Below, piece after piece: positions 11,354-23,380 of a DNA stretch of 64,000 nucleotides; position 1 is the first letter of the stretch, and the number at the start of each line of letters is the position of its first letter. Under the pieces are notes generated by a model. It was given only the letters and a program-made list of their open reading frames with translations, was not told the DNA's origin and searched no databases. Source of the stretch: Lindgomyces ingoldianus (lineage: Eukaryota; Ascomycota; Dothideomycetes; Pleosporales; Lindgomycetaceae); assembly GCF_010093535.1 (NCBI RefSeq), contig NW_022985179.1, forward strand, positions 872,395 through 936,394, written 5' to 3'. Made by a program: the position numbers and the translations under genes.

Positions 11354-11933
11354 GTTGGGCTTGGTTGTATGTAGGAGAAGGGTTGAGGTATGGATAGCCA
11401 GTGTGGGGGTTGGTGGGTTGAATGGAAGGAGACAAGCGGGACAGTGGCGTAGAAGAGAGTGGTGAGAGAGAAGGATAGGAAGACGCTGTTTAAAGTTTAG
11501 GTGACAAGGGATTTGTTGCCTGACAAAGAGGCGGTGGCGTTGGGGACGGCAACGAGTGAGATTTACTTCACTCAGGCGGAAGGTACAGCAAGCAGGTAGG
11601 GTGAGGAGGCGGGGGGAGTTGCTGGTAGAGTGTAAAAGAGCGGAGGGGAGAAAGGAGGCAGTAATAGAAGAGATTCTGGGCTAGATTTACTTTGATCGTG
11701 TTGGAGGGTGTTGAAGTGAGCGAAACAAATTAAGTTCAGGAAGTAATGCTTGGGAGCGATTTGAGAGACACTACTGAGGAAAGGTGAGAGGTGAGAGATG
11801 TGACAGAAGTAATGGAGTGGAAGTCGCTCTAGTAACTATTGGCTTGTCGAGCATGCAGCAAAGACAAACGAAGGTTGAGAATGTACTCTTTCGAAATGAA
11901 GTGCCAAGGTGAACCCCGATATGCTACGTACTT
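11354..11933. other. Promoter of the BRCT gene and 3' flank of trpC
   Basis: 580 bp between two minus-strand genes in tandem. G-rich on the plus strand near the BRCT start. I see no coding signal. Confidence 0.6.
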
Positions 11934-14287
11934 TTATTCCTCTTTCGCAGCCGTGATGAAAGCCCGGATTTTATCCAAGCTTTGCTGGCCATTTTCTTCA
12001 ACACCACTGCTAACATCAACGGCTTTTACTCGATTCCTAAACTCTCCAAGTCTCCCTAGAACACTCTGGATATTCGTTGGATCCAGACCTCCTGCTAACA
12101 TGACCTTCACGCCATCATCTTTTGCCAATACTTCTTTAACATCCGTCAAGTCAAGCAATTGGCCCGAGCCACCAGCGCCAGCATCCAGAAGCGGGATAGA
12201 ATGACACCCGCGTAACCCAATACCTACGTCCTTAGGATTGAAACTCTTGATGAGTGGAACTGGAATAAGCTTTGCCCACTCGACAGGCTCAGAACCGTGG
12301 AATTGAACAATGTCTAGATTAAGTAGTTGTTGCTGTTCCAGTACGTAATCGAGGGATTGATTCTGGAAAACTCCCACTAGGAGCGCCCGAGGAGAAACAG
12401 AGACTTGCGAGAAGGTATATTCGAAGAAATCTGACGCGGCTTTCAAGGCGGCGGGAGAGGTAGCTTTGACATTATGTGCTTTCGGGGTAGAGTGAACGAC
12501 TTCGGATATCGCAAGCGCTGTCTCAGCCGAGACTGCTCGCTTCCGACCGGGTACCAAAATCATGCCAATGAGATCAGCACCTGATTCGATGGCGACTTTC
12601 GCGGCCTCAGCGCTTCTTGTCCCACAGATTTTGACCAGCGGAGTGGATTTGCTCGCTGTTGATGTGGATGATTCTGCGCTGCCAAGGAGGTTCGAAATGA
12701 ATTGGGTGGTATCAGAAGCACGCATCAAAGCCTCCCCTACTAATACAGCACCCACACCACTCTTTGTGTAAGGCTCAACATCCTTTGGCCCTGAGATACC
12801 ACTCAAGGCGCAGACAATTGCCTCTTTGGGAACAGCGTCCATCAATCGACTGGTAGTCTCTAAATCAACCTCAAAGTTGGTCAAGTTTCGGTTATTCACT
12901 CCGATAACCCTAGAGCCCAATTTTAGAGCGATTTGCATCTCCTCAACGGTGTTGACTTCAACGAGCGGCTCCATTCCAAGAGACTGGGAATAAAGATACA
13001 GCCTTTTCAGGAGTGCCTCATCCAGCATTTTCACAATCAGGAGCACCGTGTCAGCGCCCGCTAGCCTCGCCTCCAGGATTTGGTATTCGTCGAAAATGAA
13101 TTCCTTACGCAGTACGGCGGGCCGGTTCGGCATTCCCTCCAGAGACTGTCGCACCGCTCTGAGATCATCGATACTTCCCTTGAACCATTCGGGTTCAGTT
13201 AGGACAGAGATGACACTCGCGCCGGCTACGGCATACTTCCTGGCCTGGGCAGGAGCGCACGTGGACAGCGATATGATGCCTTTGGAAGGGGAGGCGCGTT
13301 TGATCTCCGCCATAAGAGACAGTCGGTAAGGAGATTGCCTCAGCCGCTCTGTGAAGTTGAGTTGTGGAGGCGCTAGATTGAGGTCATAGGCTGCCTGCAG
13401 ATCGCTGGGTCTTTGCGACGGAATTTGCTTCTGTTCCGCAACCGCAGCTCTGCGGTGGTCGTATATTTTCTCTAAAATCGAGGTGTGCTTATCCTTTTTG
13501 ATGGCTCCATTAGTGGCTGCTCCGGTCGCATCGACATGAGCCGCTTTGGACAATCTGTCATTTTCCGCCCAAGTTCCACCTTGCATGCGCAGGAAATTCT
13601 TGATCATTACCCGACCCTCGGCGGTGAGGATGCTCTCGGGATGGAACTGCACGCCTTCGACGAGATACTCCTTGTGGCGCACTCCCATTATGACACCCTT
13701 ACCACCATCAGGGCCTGTAGCAATCCATGACGTGACCTCGAGACAGTCTGGAAGGGTCGGATGGGTGCCGGCCAAGGAATGATATCTTGTCACCGGAAGA
13801 TCCTGGGGGATTCCAGCATACACTCCCTTTCCGTCATGCCTCAGAGGCGAAGTTTTCCCATGGAGAATTTCGCCAGTGACATCGACGCGGCCGCCGAACG
13901 AGTAGTAGACACATTGCCTACACAAATGAGTGTCCATACGGGGGGGGCAGCAGGTGGGCAGACTTACTCTCCCATGCAGACTCCGAGGACGGGGATCTTT
14001 CCACTGAAATGCTTGATTGCGTCGTTGCTGATGCCAGCATCCTTCTCTGGGTGTCCAGGGCCGGGACTTACAACCAGCTGCGTTGGCTTCTTTGCAATGA
14101 GTTCATCGAGCGTGATTTTGTCGTTGCGGAAGACGGTGACGGTGGCGCCCTCGAGGACTAGATATTGGTAGACATTCCAGGTAAACGAGTCGTAGTTGTC
14201 AATCAGGATCAGGTTCGATGCGGTGGGAATGGGTGGAGAGGGGGAGGGGAAGTGGGGGGAGTGGTCAATGAGTCCTGCAGAGGGCAT
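11934..14287 (-). CDS. trpC: Trifunctional TrpC: anthranilate synthase glutaminase / IGP synthase / PRA isomerase
   Basis: Two exons (14287-13968 and 13917-11934) give 767 aa, matching the usual 760-770 aa of filamentous fungi. The order is the fungal one. Residues about 25-230 are the class I glutamine amidotransferase, with [12 protein letters not shown], the nucleophile C104 in LGVCMGEQ, and H199/E201 in VQFHPES. Next comes indole-3-glycerol phosphate synthase ([27 protein letters not shown]), then phosphoribosylanthranilate isomerase ([37 protein letters not shown]). It supplies ammonia to anthranilate synthase (TrpE, not in this window) and carries out two later steps of tryptophan synthesis in the cytosol. 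The single intron (GTAAGT donor, TGTAG acceptor) splits the codon after the catalytic loop. I chose the ATG at 14287 because [18 protein letters not shown] fits the family start; the frame further upstream has no ATG. A TGACTCA site lies 117 bp upstream. Confidence 0.97.
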
Positions 14288-14403
14288 TGCGGTTGCTGGG
14301 TGTCTAAAAAGCGAGGAGAAGAGCGCAACTTGCAAAGGGGCAGTGGAGTAATACAGGTGTCTTCTGGATCGCGAGTCGAGAATCGTGAATTATGAATTGT
14401 GGG

Positions 14404-14410
14404 TGACTCA
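14404..14410. promoter_or_regulatory. CPRE / GCN4-type site (TGACTCA)
   Basis: A perfect TGACTCA lies inside GGGTGACTCACCC, itself a near-palindrome, 117 bp upstream of the trpC ATG. This is the heptamer bound by the bZIP factors Gcn4 and CpcA, which raise amino-acid biosynthesis genes under amino-acid limitation. Fungal tryptophan genes are known targets. The match is seen directly; its function is inferred from motif and position. Confidence 0.6.
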
Positions 14411-14430
14411 CCCCACATATATTGGGGGTG

Positions 14431-14456
14431 GTGAGCACCGGAGGTGAGCACCGGAG
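14431..14456. repeat. 13-bp direct repeat, two exact copies
   Basis: GTGAGCACCGGAG occurs at 14431-14443 and again immediately at 14444-14456, between the trpC and NUP188 starts. It may be a recent tandem duplication or a paired regulator site. Confidence 0.85.
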
Positions 14457-14661
14457 GTTTACCGCCGCTCTCATAAAATTGTGCCGGTGCGCGGTGGAGA
14501 ACGTGCACGGGCGTTTGGCGCGCTCCAGAGCTCACGACCAAGCTTTCACATTCACTCCAAACATCCTGAGCGCTCTACTCTGTCCCCCTCCCCCCAATCC
14601 CACCGCTCCAGTCTCTATGGCCTAAGACCAGGTCAGCTCTCCAGCGCACTCCGGCGCAGAC

Positions 14662-17600
14662 ATGGCTCCCATCCAGGTGCAGGCCCCCGGCGAGCCACTC
14701 GACCTCGCTAAATGCTTCAGAGGAGAGGAGCAGCTCATGTATGTTCAAGCATTTGTCGTGCTGTAAGAAATGGCCTGCTGATTGTGATAGATCTTGGGAT
14801 GTCGCGTATACAGCCCTCTGCGACCCGAAAACTGCCTCCAGAAGCGCGGCACTGCGCTCCTTCCTGACCCCCGATTCGAGCCTAGAGATCCTCAGCAGGC
14901 CATGGCGGCCGTTTGGTGCCCCCTCCCCGCAGGAAAAGGCCAGGCTCGAGACTGCCACGGCCCCCATCAACGTGACCTCTGCTGCGAATGCGCACTACAA
15001 CATTGAGGAGATCAAGGCCGACAGCGCGTGGCTCTCGCAACAGGCCCACATCTCCGAGTATGCTGCCTTGCGGCTGACCATGCTCGAATGGCAGAGCCGC
15101 CCGGCCGCCCAGCTTCTAAGCGGGCTGACCGAAGAGGAGGCATTAAGTGTCCAAGAAGCTGCTGGTATATCCAACCTGGGCGCGTCCACCTTCGTCACCA
15201 ATTCATCTATCCTCACCGCCCCGTCGGGCTTCGCCCTGCAGGCCGATACTCAATTCAACTCTCCCGAGCACCGAAAGCTGCGACTGATAGATGTGTATCA
15301 CTCGGAACGCGCATCCGTTCTCCGCGTCAGCCAGCTGCTCATCTGCTGGGGCGCAGCGAAGGACTTGCGCCAGGCATATGGCCGTGAATATCGCGTGTGC
15401 GATGACTGGCTGGAGCAGCTGGGCCAGGCTGTTGCTTCACGGCAACAGCGGCCAAGCCAGAGTTCTCCGGGAGCTAGCTTCTTGAGCCAGTGTATCCGCA
15501 CAGTGAACGCAATCTCAGACGGCTTGGTGGATTTGAGCGGCTTTACTTGGAATGTTCCAGATTCTATCCTCCAAGCTGCAGCAGAAAAATGGGTAACTGC
15601 TCAAATCTCCGAGGCCATTCAGATTCTTCATATAGCGCTTGCTCATGCCGATCTTTTCCACAAGAAATTCGTGCCTGCCGCTATTGTCGAAGAATGGTTC
15701 ACCTCCATGTCGGATCGTGACTTCTTCGTGAATTACGCGGCCGTAAGTTGAACGTCTCACAAGCTTTGACCATATGCTAACACAAATCATAGCAATACCC
15801 CAGCTTGCAGCCTCTTGTATCCGTACTCCATTTGCTCACATCTCTCCTATCCCTAGCTATTCTAAAGGTGCAAGTTGTCCTCGATGATCTGGACAAGGGA
15901 GACTATGCCTCTTGGGATCGGTCGTCCTACGTCTTGAATGGCGCTATTGTTGAGACCATCACAATGGTTTTTGGCCATGCCAAACGACTCGGACCCAGTC
16001 CCGCAACCCCACCAGCTTTCTCTTGGGCTATCATCGCATGGAGGCTCACTGCGCAAGCCAGCGCCATTGAGCAGCAACGCGACATAGAAGATGGGTCAGG
16101 GGGTTCAGCGAATACTGTTAGCCCTCTGGAAGAAGCTGTGCTCTCTCTAGCGAGGCTTGAGAGTAACGAGCTGTTCAACAAAAGGATACCCTTTCAAGAC
16201 CTCGCGGAAATCTGCTCAGAGCACCATGTTCTCGAGCTGGCCACCCAAATGATCAGTCTCGGAATGTCAGTGTTCGGAACTGACGTCGACCGTATCTCAA
16301 GAGACAGATTTCGCTTCCTCCTTTTGCAGCTCGTTCGTGCAGGGCTGGCCAGCGAGATCGTGGCTTATAGTCCTGAGCTCATTCTATCTGCCCACGCTAT
16401 CCTCTCAGGAGAGAAGACATTTCGGAGATGGGTTGATCACAATACTCCTCATCCTGCTGATCCCCTCATTGCCTATTTTCTAGCGGACAAAGCTGTTCTA
16501 CGTCCAATTCTTTTGGACGAAGCTCGACTCCGTTACCCATATGAGACAATACCACTTCTCAAATTCTGCAGTGCTCTAACCAGAGGAGAGAAGTCAATAC
16601 ACGACGGGGTGCCAACAGCCGCAAGCTTGCTCATTAATGCTAATACCCTCATGCAACGCTTACCTGACAACTTCAGCGGGTACAGTTCAATTCGCGAAGA
16701 GGAAAATGCAAATTTCGTGGCATTAAGGGAAGAACTTCCCCAATTCTCTCCAAAACCGACCTCAAATTTCCGTGGCCCACAACGAAGGCTGTTGATGTCC
16801 GCTGCTGCCAACAATCCATTGGAAGCCATGGTCATCCCTCCAGGCACAGAAGGCAACATTGTTGATGACAGGGCGTCACCATTCGTTGCTGTCTGGCATT
16901 ATCCCCACTCAGCACTCGAATACCTCGTCCGGTTACTCTCTACGTACATGGTCGGGAACAACCAAGTCGAATTTGCCACACGAGCACCAATCTCTCTCGA
17001 AAACGCAACAGAGATAGTCGGGTTCTTTGCTGACCTACTTCATTCCTCCCTTCGATCCTCTGCAGGAAGCGATGGCGACGTAGTCTGCTCGGCCGAGCTA
17101 TTGAGCGCTTTGGACATTGGTGTTGACCGCACCCAAGACACCGTTAGCATTGTCCTTTCTATTTTCGAAGAGGTGCTCCTCCGTCAGTGCGAACAGCGGG
17201 GGAATGAGGAGTCACTAGAGCTTCTTGTGAATTGCATCCACTTTCTTAACGCATTGGTCATAATAACTCCCAACCGTGTGTGGCCATGGTTAGCTAGGAG
17301 CCGCTTGCTGGATACAGACGGAAATGGAGGCAGCCTCGCAAGTGTCCTCATTGGCACTGAGATGGTTATTGGTCGCTATGACTTCCTCATTGGATGTATT
17401 CACCTATTCCATGCACTCGTCCGGGATGCTGTCACACGATCGGTCACCCGCAAAACCTCTGGTAGCAAAGCCCTCACGCGTTTGAATGCTGGACCTACAC
17501 CCGACAGTGGTACATCCGACAAGATCATGAGCAACATGTTGCTTATATTTGGAAGAATGCTTGCAGGTGTATATGAAGGCTCACTCAGTTGGAAGTATTT

Positions 17601-20379
17601 TCGAGTTGAAGACCGCCTCGAGATAAATATCGGCATCTGCGGCGCCTTCAAAACCGTTCTAGAATATGCTTACGGTGTAGACGACGCACCGAAACTTTCT
17701 TCCAAGCTCACTGGACTCATTGCTCCAATTGCAGAATACATTGCGCAGCTTTTCCTCTCAAATTCGGAGAACGACATGCCAACAAATCCAATTCTAGCCT
17801 CGCTACTATCCGGCACGAATTTAGAAAATGGCTCGATTTTGACTCACACAGCAGCACTCTGGAAGCAGCAAACCCAAACGACGCTTTCATTCTCTGATCT
17901 CCTCGTACGAGTCGCTATGCTATTGAACAAACCCTGGACGCACCTAGAACAACAACTTTTCAAAGCCACACCACTGTTGGCTAGGCTGTATGCTACAAGC
18001 GATGCATACAAATCTCCAGTCGTTCTACTGCTCAACAGCCTTGTTCGTGGTGCCATGCGGGTTGCCGACGAAACAATCAAAGGAGAAGGTGGTGAGAAGA
18101 AGAAAGATAAGATGGAGCCGCCCTCTCTTCTCGGCCATCTGGGCCCGAAGACTGCAAAAAACTTCCTCAGCATCCTTTCTGGGTTAGATGAGCCATTGGG
18201 AATCGTGGACATCCAGACGAATGTTTGGAACTTACTTACCGCCGTCGTTACATGTAAGCAGCAGTGGCTTGCTCTGTACTTGCTAACCGGCAATACACCA
18301 CGCGAGTCTATTCGGAGCAATGCTACCACTAGTCCAGGGCACTTCAGAAACAAAGCCCTTCTCAACCGTGCACTCGAAGCCTTATCTAGGCTAGATCTAG
18401 ATCGACCCACTAGGCCTTGGCCGCTGTTCACTGCGATGCTCGAATTTGTCTCCGCAGCCCAAAATAGTTGGTCGTGGGCTATGGGTGACCTACGTCAGCA
18501 CAAAGACTTCATTAAGCACCTTCTTGCGTTCTTCAAGTGGATGGCAACCCAGCCAAAGGACGTCAAGACAGATCAAGGCGTTGTAGATCGCTCATATCAA
18601 AACAAATTCGCTGCCCTGGCGAGTGGAATTCTAGCTATGTATATTCATAGTTCACGCCAACTCGGAGATGTAACTCCTTTGAAAGATATCGTCCCCGATT
18701 TGACCTATCTCCAAGAGAATGCGCTTGCACTACCCTCGTACAACGCTTCTCTTCAGACCAACCTCAAGAAAAACATCGAAGGGAAGATTCAAGGGATCTC
18801 ACTATCTAACTTTAAGCGGACGACACTATACCCGGAGCCATTTGGACCAAGCTTCTTCTACAATATTGAGCTGGCTGACAAACTTCTCGGATTCGATGTT
18901 AATTGGACTGGACGGCGGCCAGGTCAAGGGTTTTCCGCCGAGGTTGTGAGAGCGAACCTGAATCTTGGCCTCGTCGAATCACAAGTCCAGCTTCTTCACA
19001 GCTGGAAAATTCTGGCGCTAGAGTTGAGCAGCGTTATGACAAAGGACGACCGTCTCGAAAAACTTATCATTAGAGTGGTTGAGGACTGTATGAAGGCAAA
19101 TGCTCAATCGACGCTTCCAGAAGCATTATTCGGCGAGCTCATGCTCATTCGTGCAGACTTGTCCTTCGTACTTCTACAGCGGATGGTGATAGCAAGGGTC
19201 ACAGCTCAGGAAGCCAAGCGATTGCTTCCCAGCATATGGAATACCGTTCGTGCGTCAACGACCGATATCGAAACCGTTTTCTCCAGCGAGCAAGTCAACT
19301 ACTATCGTACTATGCTCCGAACTCTCTACCTCGCCCTCCAATTCTATCTTCTCGACCCATCCGCATCCGCCCAAGACCAACTATTCCGTTCCAGCTTCCG
19401 GGCGTCGATGCCTGAGAAGGGCATGACGCTGCAGGAGGCCCCCATCGCGAATCAGCTACTGGAAATACTGTCTGATGTAGTCGCAAAAGGATTTCGCAGC
19501 CTGGCTAATCAACTCCATTCCGAACCCGACAGCATCTCACCCACCGACTTCGCTCTTCTAACTGCCATCCTCCAAACCATTCTCTGCATACCAGAAATGA
19601 AGAATTGGCAAGCTCAGGCAGCGTTGTTATTCTCCAACAGCAATACAATCCGCTATGCCACAAGCCTCTTCTCCTGGTCAGATAGACTTACAATTCGAAA
19701 CAACGGGGTCGAAGATCCAATCTATGGCGAGCTCAGTCTTCTCTTTATCCTATCCCTCTCTAGTATGCAAGTATTAGCAGAGAACATGGCAGTGGAAGGC
19801 ATCTTGTCCCAACTCAACACCGCAAATCTCATGAGCTACTTTCGTCGCCAAGGCGGAATGGGACCCTTTGACTCGCCCAATCGAATGTACTCTATCTGGA
19901 CGAAAGGCATACTACCTCTCTGTCTCAACCTCCTAGATAGTGTTGGCCCGCCCATCTCCGGCGAGATTTCTGCCTTTCTAAACCAGTTCCCGGAGCAGCT
20001 CGTCCGAGCTTCCAATACACTCAGCACCCGAACTGCCACTAAAATCACCCTTTCTGTTGCTTCCGAGACACACTCTCTTGCTCTCATAGCTGGCATTCTT
20101 GAAAGCAACAGAGACCAAGGACCTCGCTTAGGTATTCAGGCTGGCGACATCCCAGTCCTAGACTGGGATAGAGAGAATGTGAAGGAAGATATTGAGAGCT
20201 GGATGGCGAGAAAGGGTGCGTTAAGAGAGAAAATCGTGGTTGTGGACGAGACTGAGGCGGCGTTATTTGATAGGAAGTTGGCGGGGGGGGAGGCGGAGAA
20301 TATGCTGGAGGAGCGGATTTTGAGGGAATTGGATGCAGCGGGTGACTGCTTGGGGCTGGGGAGGGGGAATGGATCGTAG
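14662..20379 (+). CDS. NUP188: Nucleoporin Nup188 (inner-ring scaffold)
   Basis: Three exons (14662-14738, 14791-15742, 15793-20379) give 1871 aa, the size of fungal Nup188. Exon 1 is short (MAPIQVQAPGEPLDLAKC...), and its spliced frame runs into ISWDVAYTALCDP. Both introns have clean ends (GTATGT/GATAG; GTAAGT with a GCTAAC branch site and CATAG). The rest is almost wholly alpha-helical, with no transmembrane span, FG repeats or enzymatic motif, as expected for a stacked-helix scaffold. The stretch VIPPGTEGNIVDD, followed by VAVWHYPHSALEYLVRLLST, is a pattern I associate with this family. Nup188 forms the inner ring of the nuclear pore with Nic96 and related subunits. Nup192/205 is the main alternative, as it is a related fold of similar size; I prefer Nup188 from length and N-terminal sequence. 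Confidence 0.8.
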
Positions 20380-22057
20380 AGGGAGGGAGTGTTGAGAAGG
20401 GATTAGGATTTTGGACTTGAACTTGTTTTGTAGGAATTTTTTGTATCAAAAGCAGCGAGCGTGGAGTTTAATGGCAAGAAAGGGTTTGGAGGGGTTTTGG
20501 ATCCATCTTGGAGATATTGAAATAGCCTTCGGGTAGATGCATTTGGTCTGCATTACTACTCCATCACCAAAAGGGAAACATGGCAGGGGTAACTTTCATC
20601 CTTTTAACGTTCTCCTCGATTTTAGTGAGAAGTCCAATAGATAAAACTTACCCAGTTATGTTCCGCGTTAGGTGAGAAGTTGTAGTAGGTACCTCAGTAT
20701 GTGTCGGCCTCGTGTTGTGCCTGTGCATAGACGTTGAGAGTATCTTCGGCGCTTCCTTGATTCCTGTCTAGCGCGTTCACCTTGATAATTAAGCTGTCGA
20801 CGCAAATACGTATGCAGCTAGAGTGGTGCAAGCGAGGCGGTAAGCTAGACTAATTCCAGCTATGATACATAATATGCCCTCATACGGTCTCAGGGTGGAA
20901 ATGAGCAGTCTGGGAAATATAGAGCGTGCTGAGCGGAGTGAGGAGCCACCCCGAACCAGAACCACCACCCATCTTTCACAATCTACTCAGTTCTGAAACG
21001 TCCACATTTCATTCAGATTCTCACGGCTTAGATAAGCCACCATCACCATTCTTCCCCTAGTTTCCTGATCCAAGTTTTCCCGCAGGAGATTCAGTTGTGC
21101 GATGTCTCATTTAATGAATGATCTCTGGCACAAACTTTTCCTTCCAGAATATCTTTAATTACGAGGATCTGATGTGTATGCACGACCTTTTGGTCTTTTA
21201 AGCGCGTCAAAGGCGTATCTTCAAATGGGCAAGGAGTCTACGCCCAAAATGATTGCTTCATAACTATTTAAGGAGTGGTCTTGACTCTTGCAACGAGGAA
21301 TAAAGAGCCTTTGCCTCCACAATAATTTGCGCGTAGTAAACAGCTCTTTCTTTTGAGGAGATGGGTCGTAGGTGTTGTTCCTTTTGCTTGAAGTGAAGGA
21401 TTTGTGCTGACAGCATTCCAGCCACACGGCCCTACAGTTGACCCAAGATCCTCACACGTGGGACAGTTTCCATGCTTCAAGGCAATATCATGTGTTCTAT
21501 AACTTACCCCTGTTTCTCTTGCAACCTACTGGTGACTAAATTGAGTTGATGGCGTTTCGTCCCTGATTTTCGACTTCTCAGAGTTGACTACGCTCCAACG
21601 CGCTTGTGCCGCATGAAATGTTCGTTACTTTCCCCTTATATCTCTAAAGCAGTATCTCCCTAGCTTTTTTCACGTCATGTGGGATCACCCAAGACCGCAA
21701 GATGACCAGAGAGCGAGCCACGATTGTTGTTCTCGAAACGTGCAGCCTATAGCGATGCAGATTTCCAAGTGAGATATGGCGAGAAGACACTACTGATTAT
21801 TACCCAAGCTTTTCACACCAACCTCACCAACTTCATCACATTCCTTCAATACCAGTGCACTGTTTGCTCTCGTACCTTTGAGACTTCATCTTACGTTTAT
21901 TCTCATGATTTACTCCTCCGCGCTTATCCGACAATGAGGCACGAGGATATGGCTCTTATCGCCAAGTCCCACGCTCTGGACGAACTAGGCAGGTATAAAG
22001 CTGACCGCATTCGCAACACCTGGGTATCTCAACATCGCTCTCGTCACTCATTTCCAA
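20380..22057. other. Intergenic, nothing coding
   Basis: About 1.7 kb between NUP188 and the protease gene. A frame from 21724 to 22251 is open for 175 codons, but it overlaps the start of the protease in another frame and shows no motif. The last 400 bp are likely the protease promoter. Confidence 0.5.
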
Positions 22058-23380
22058 ATGGTGAACGCTCTCTTGAAATCACCAGGCATGCTCGCTTTTC
22101 TAACTTTTATGACCTTTTGGTCTCTGGCCGCGTCCCATGTTATCCCCTCGCTTGCACTTCCTTCAGACCTTCATTCTCGACAAGCCCCGAAACTCAAGGC
22201 TGGTGCGTGGTTGATGACCTACAAGCCCAGCGGCTCCTCCCAGACTTATAAAGGCTCTCTACGCGTGACTTCCGATAGCTCTTCGCTTCATATTTCTGGC
22301 GATTGGTACAACAGCACAGCACAACCCAACCCAGCAGATGGGATTCCAATTCTCCCTCGATCGAATTACTACGCCTTCATCCGCGCTACAAAGCTTACCT
22401 CTGGGAATAACCGAGCCTTTACAATGGGATTAGAGGCTTTTCGCTTCAAAGGATTCCATGAAATCAATAACTACACGGTATGGGATGACAGCAGCGCCCC
22501 CTTGGATGGAGGCTATATTACAGATCTCTCTCCAACAACTGCACCTACCGGATATCCAGATTCACGTAACTATTTTGAAGGCGATATGAAGATTATTGGG
22601 AGTGGTTCTGTGGCCGGCCGTTTCACCATGGGGTGGGTCAATGAGTATGTCCGCAAGATCACTTTGGAAATTGGGTCCGTGAGTGGGATGGAAGTACCGA
22701 ATAAAGACATCTCAGGCCAACGCACTTGGAAGAATATTTTCAGCGAAGTTGGTTGGGATATCAAAATAGTCCTAGGGAAGACTGACATTCCGGAGCCTAC
22801 AAACACAAATTTGCCGGCAGGCATGTGGAAGTCCGAGCAACAACATGCTGCTATGCTTCAGTACCGCAAGGAGACGGACTTTGATAAGGAGTGGAAATAC
22901 TATCTCCTCCTGGTGAAGCGCTTAGAAGGAGTCGAAAGAGGCGCCATGTTCGATCCAGGTTACGAATACAATTCTATACCCAGAGAGGGAACTGCCGTAG
23001 CCAACGAATGGATCGTTGGCACAATCTGGGACGGAACCAACGACACAGGACGTAACTGGGGTACCGCTACCGGTAAAAAATTTGTTACCGTTCATGATGC
23101 CTGGTTTCGCACCTGTGTCCACGAAGTTGGCCACTTCTTCAACCTCCAGCATCCGCCAGAGTTCGTACAGGGTGTAATGACTGATACGCAAACGTATGTA
23201 GACGCAGGTCGAGATGGATTGACAGCCCAGAAGTTTCCAGAGAATGTCGGCTCTGAATCACTCAAATTCACGGATTCGGACAAGTTTCTGATGATGCATC
23301 GACCGGACTTGTTTCTTCGGCCTGGGTTTGTTAAGTTTGGTGCTGCTGCTCAGGTTTGTCCTTCTTTCTTGCTAGTATGA
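22058..23380 (+). CDS. Secreted zinc metalloprotease-like protein with an HExxH motif
   Basis: A single frame of 440 aa. The N-terminus is a secretion signal: after a short lead, MLAFLTFMTFWSLAASH is hydrophobic and ends in a plausible cleavage site. The second ATG (22088) may be the true start. Residues 355-365 read HEVGHFFNLQH, the HExxHxxxxxH spacing of metzincins with a third His ligand, but Asn stands where metzincins usually have Gly. DKFLMMHRP, downstream, could serve as the Met-turn. The middle contains several possible N-glycosylation sites (for example NST, NYT, NDT). No classical propeptide is recognised. It probably acts outside the cell; the substrate is unknown. The C-terminus is uncertain: the frame ends a few codons after GAAAQ at what looks like an intron donor (GTTTGT), so the final residues may be wrong or the gene damaged. 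Confidence 0.72.
   Translation: MVNALLKSPGMLAFLTFMTFWSLAASHVIPSLALPSDLHSRQAPKLKAGAWLMTYKPSGSSQTYKGSLRVTSDSSSLHISGDWYNSTAQPNPADGIPILPRSNYYAFIRATKLTSGNNRAFTMGLEAFRFKGFHEINNYTVWDDSSAPLDGGYITDLSPTTAPTGYPDSRNYFEGDMKIIGSGSVAGRFTMGWVNEYVRKITLEIGSVSGMEVPNKDISGQRTWKNIFSEVGWDIKIVLGKTDIPEPTNTNLPAGMWKSEQQHAAMLQYRKETDFDKEWKYYLLLVKRLEGVERGAMFDPGYEYNSIPREGTAVANEWIVGTIWDGTNDTGRNWGTATGKKFVTVHDAWFRTCVHEVGHFFNLQHPPEFVQGVMTDTQTYVDAGRDGLTAQKFPENVGSESLKFTDSDKFLMMHRPDLFLRPGFVKFGAAAQVCPSFLLV

Larger units (their letters stand above)
14288..14661. promoter_or_regulatory. Shared divergent promoter of trpC and NUP188
   Basis: 374 bp separate the two start codons, so both promoters must lie here or overlap the genes. 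It contains the TGACTCA site at 14404-14410, an AT-rich CATATATTG patch at about 14416-14424 and a 13-bp tandem duplication at 14431-14456. Confidence 0.7.

Noticed and set aside
21724..22251. 175-codon ORF ahead of the protease
   Set aside because: It overlaps the protease signal peptide in another frame and begins at a non-ATG codon; no family features.
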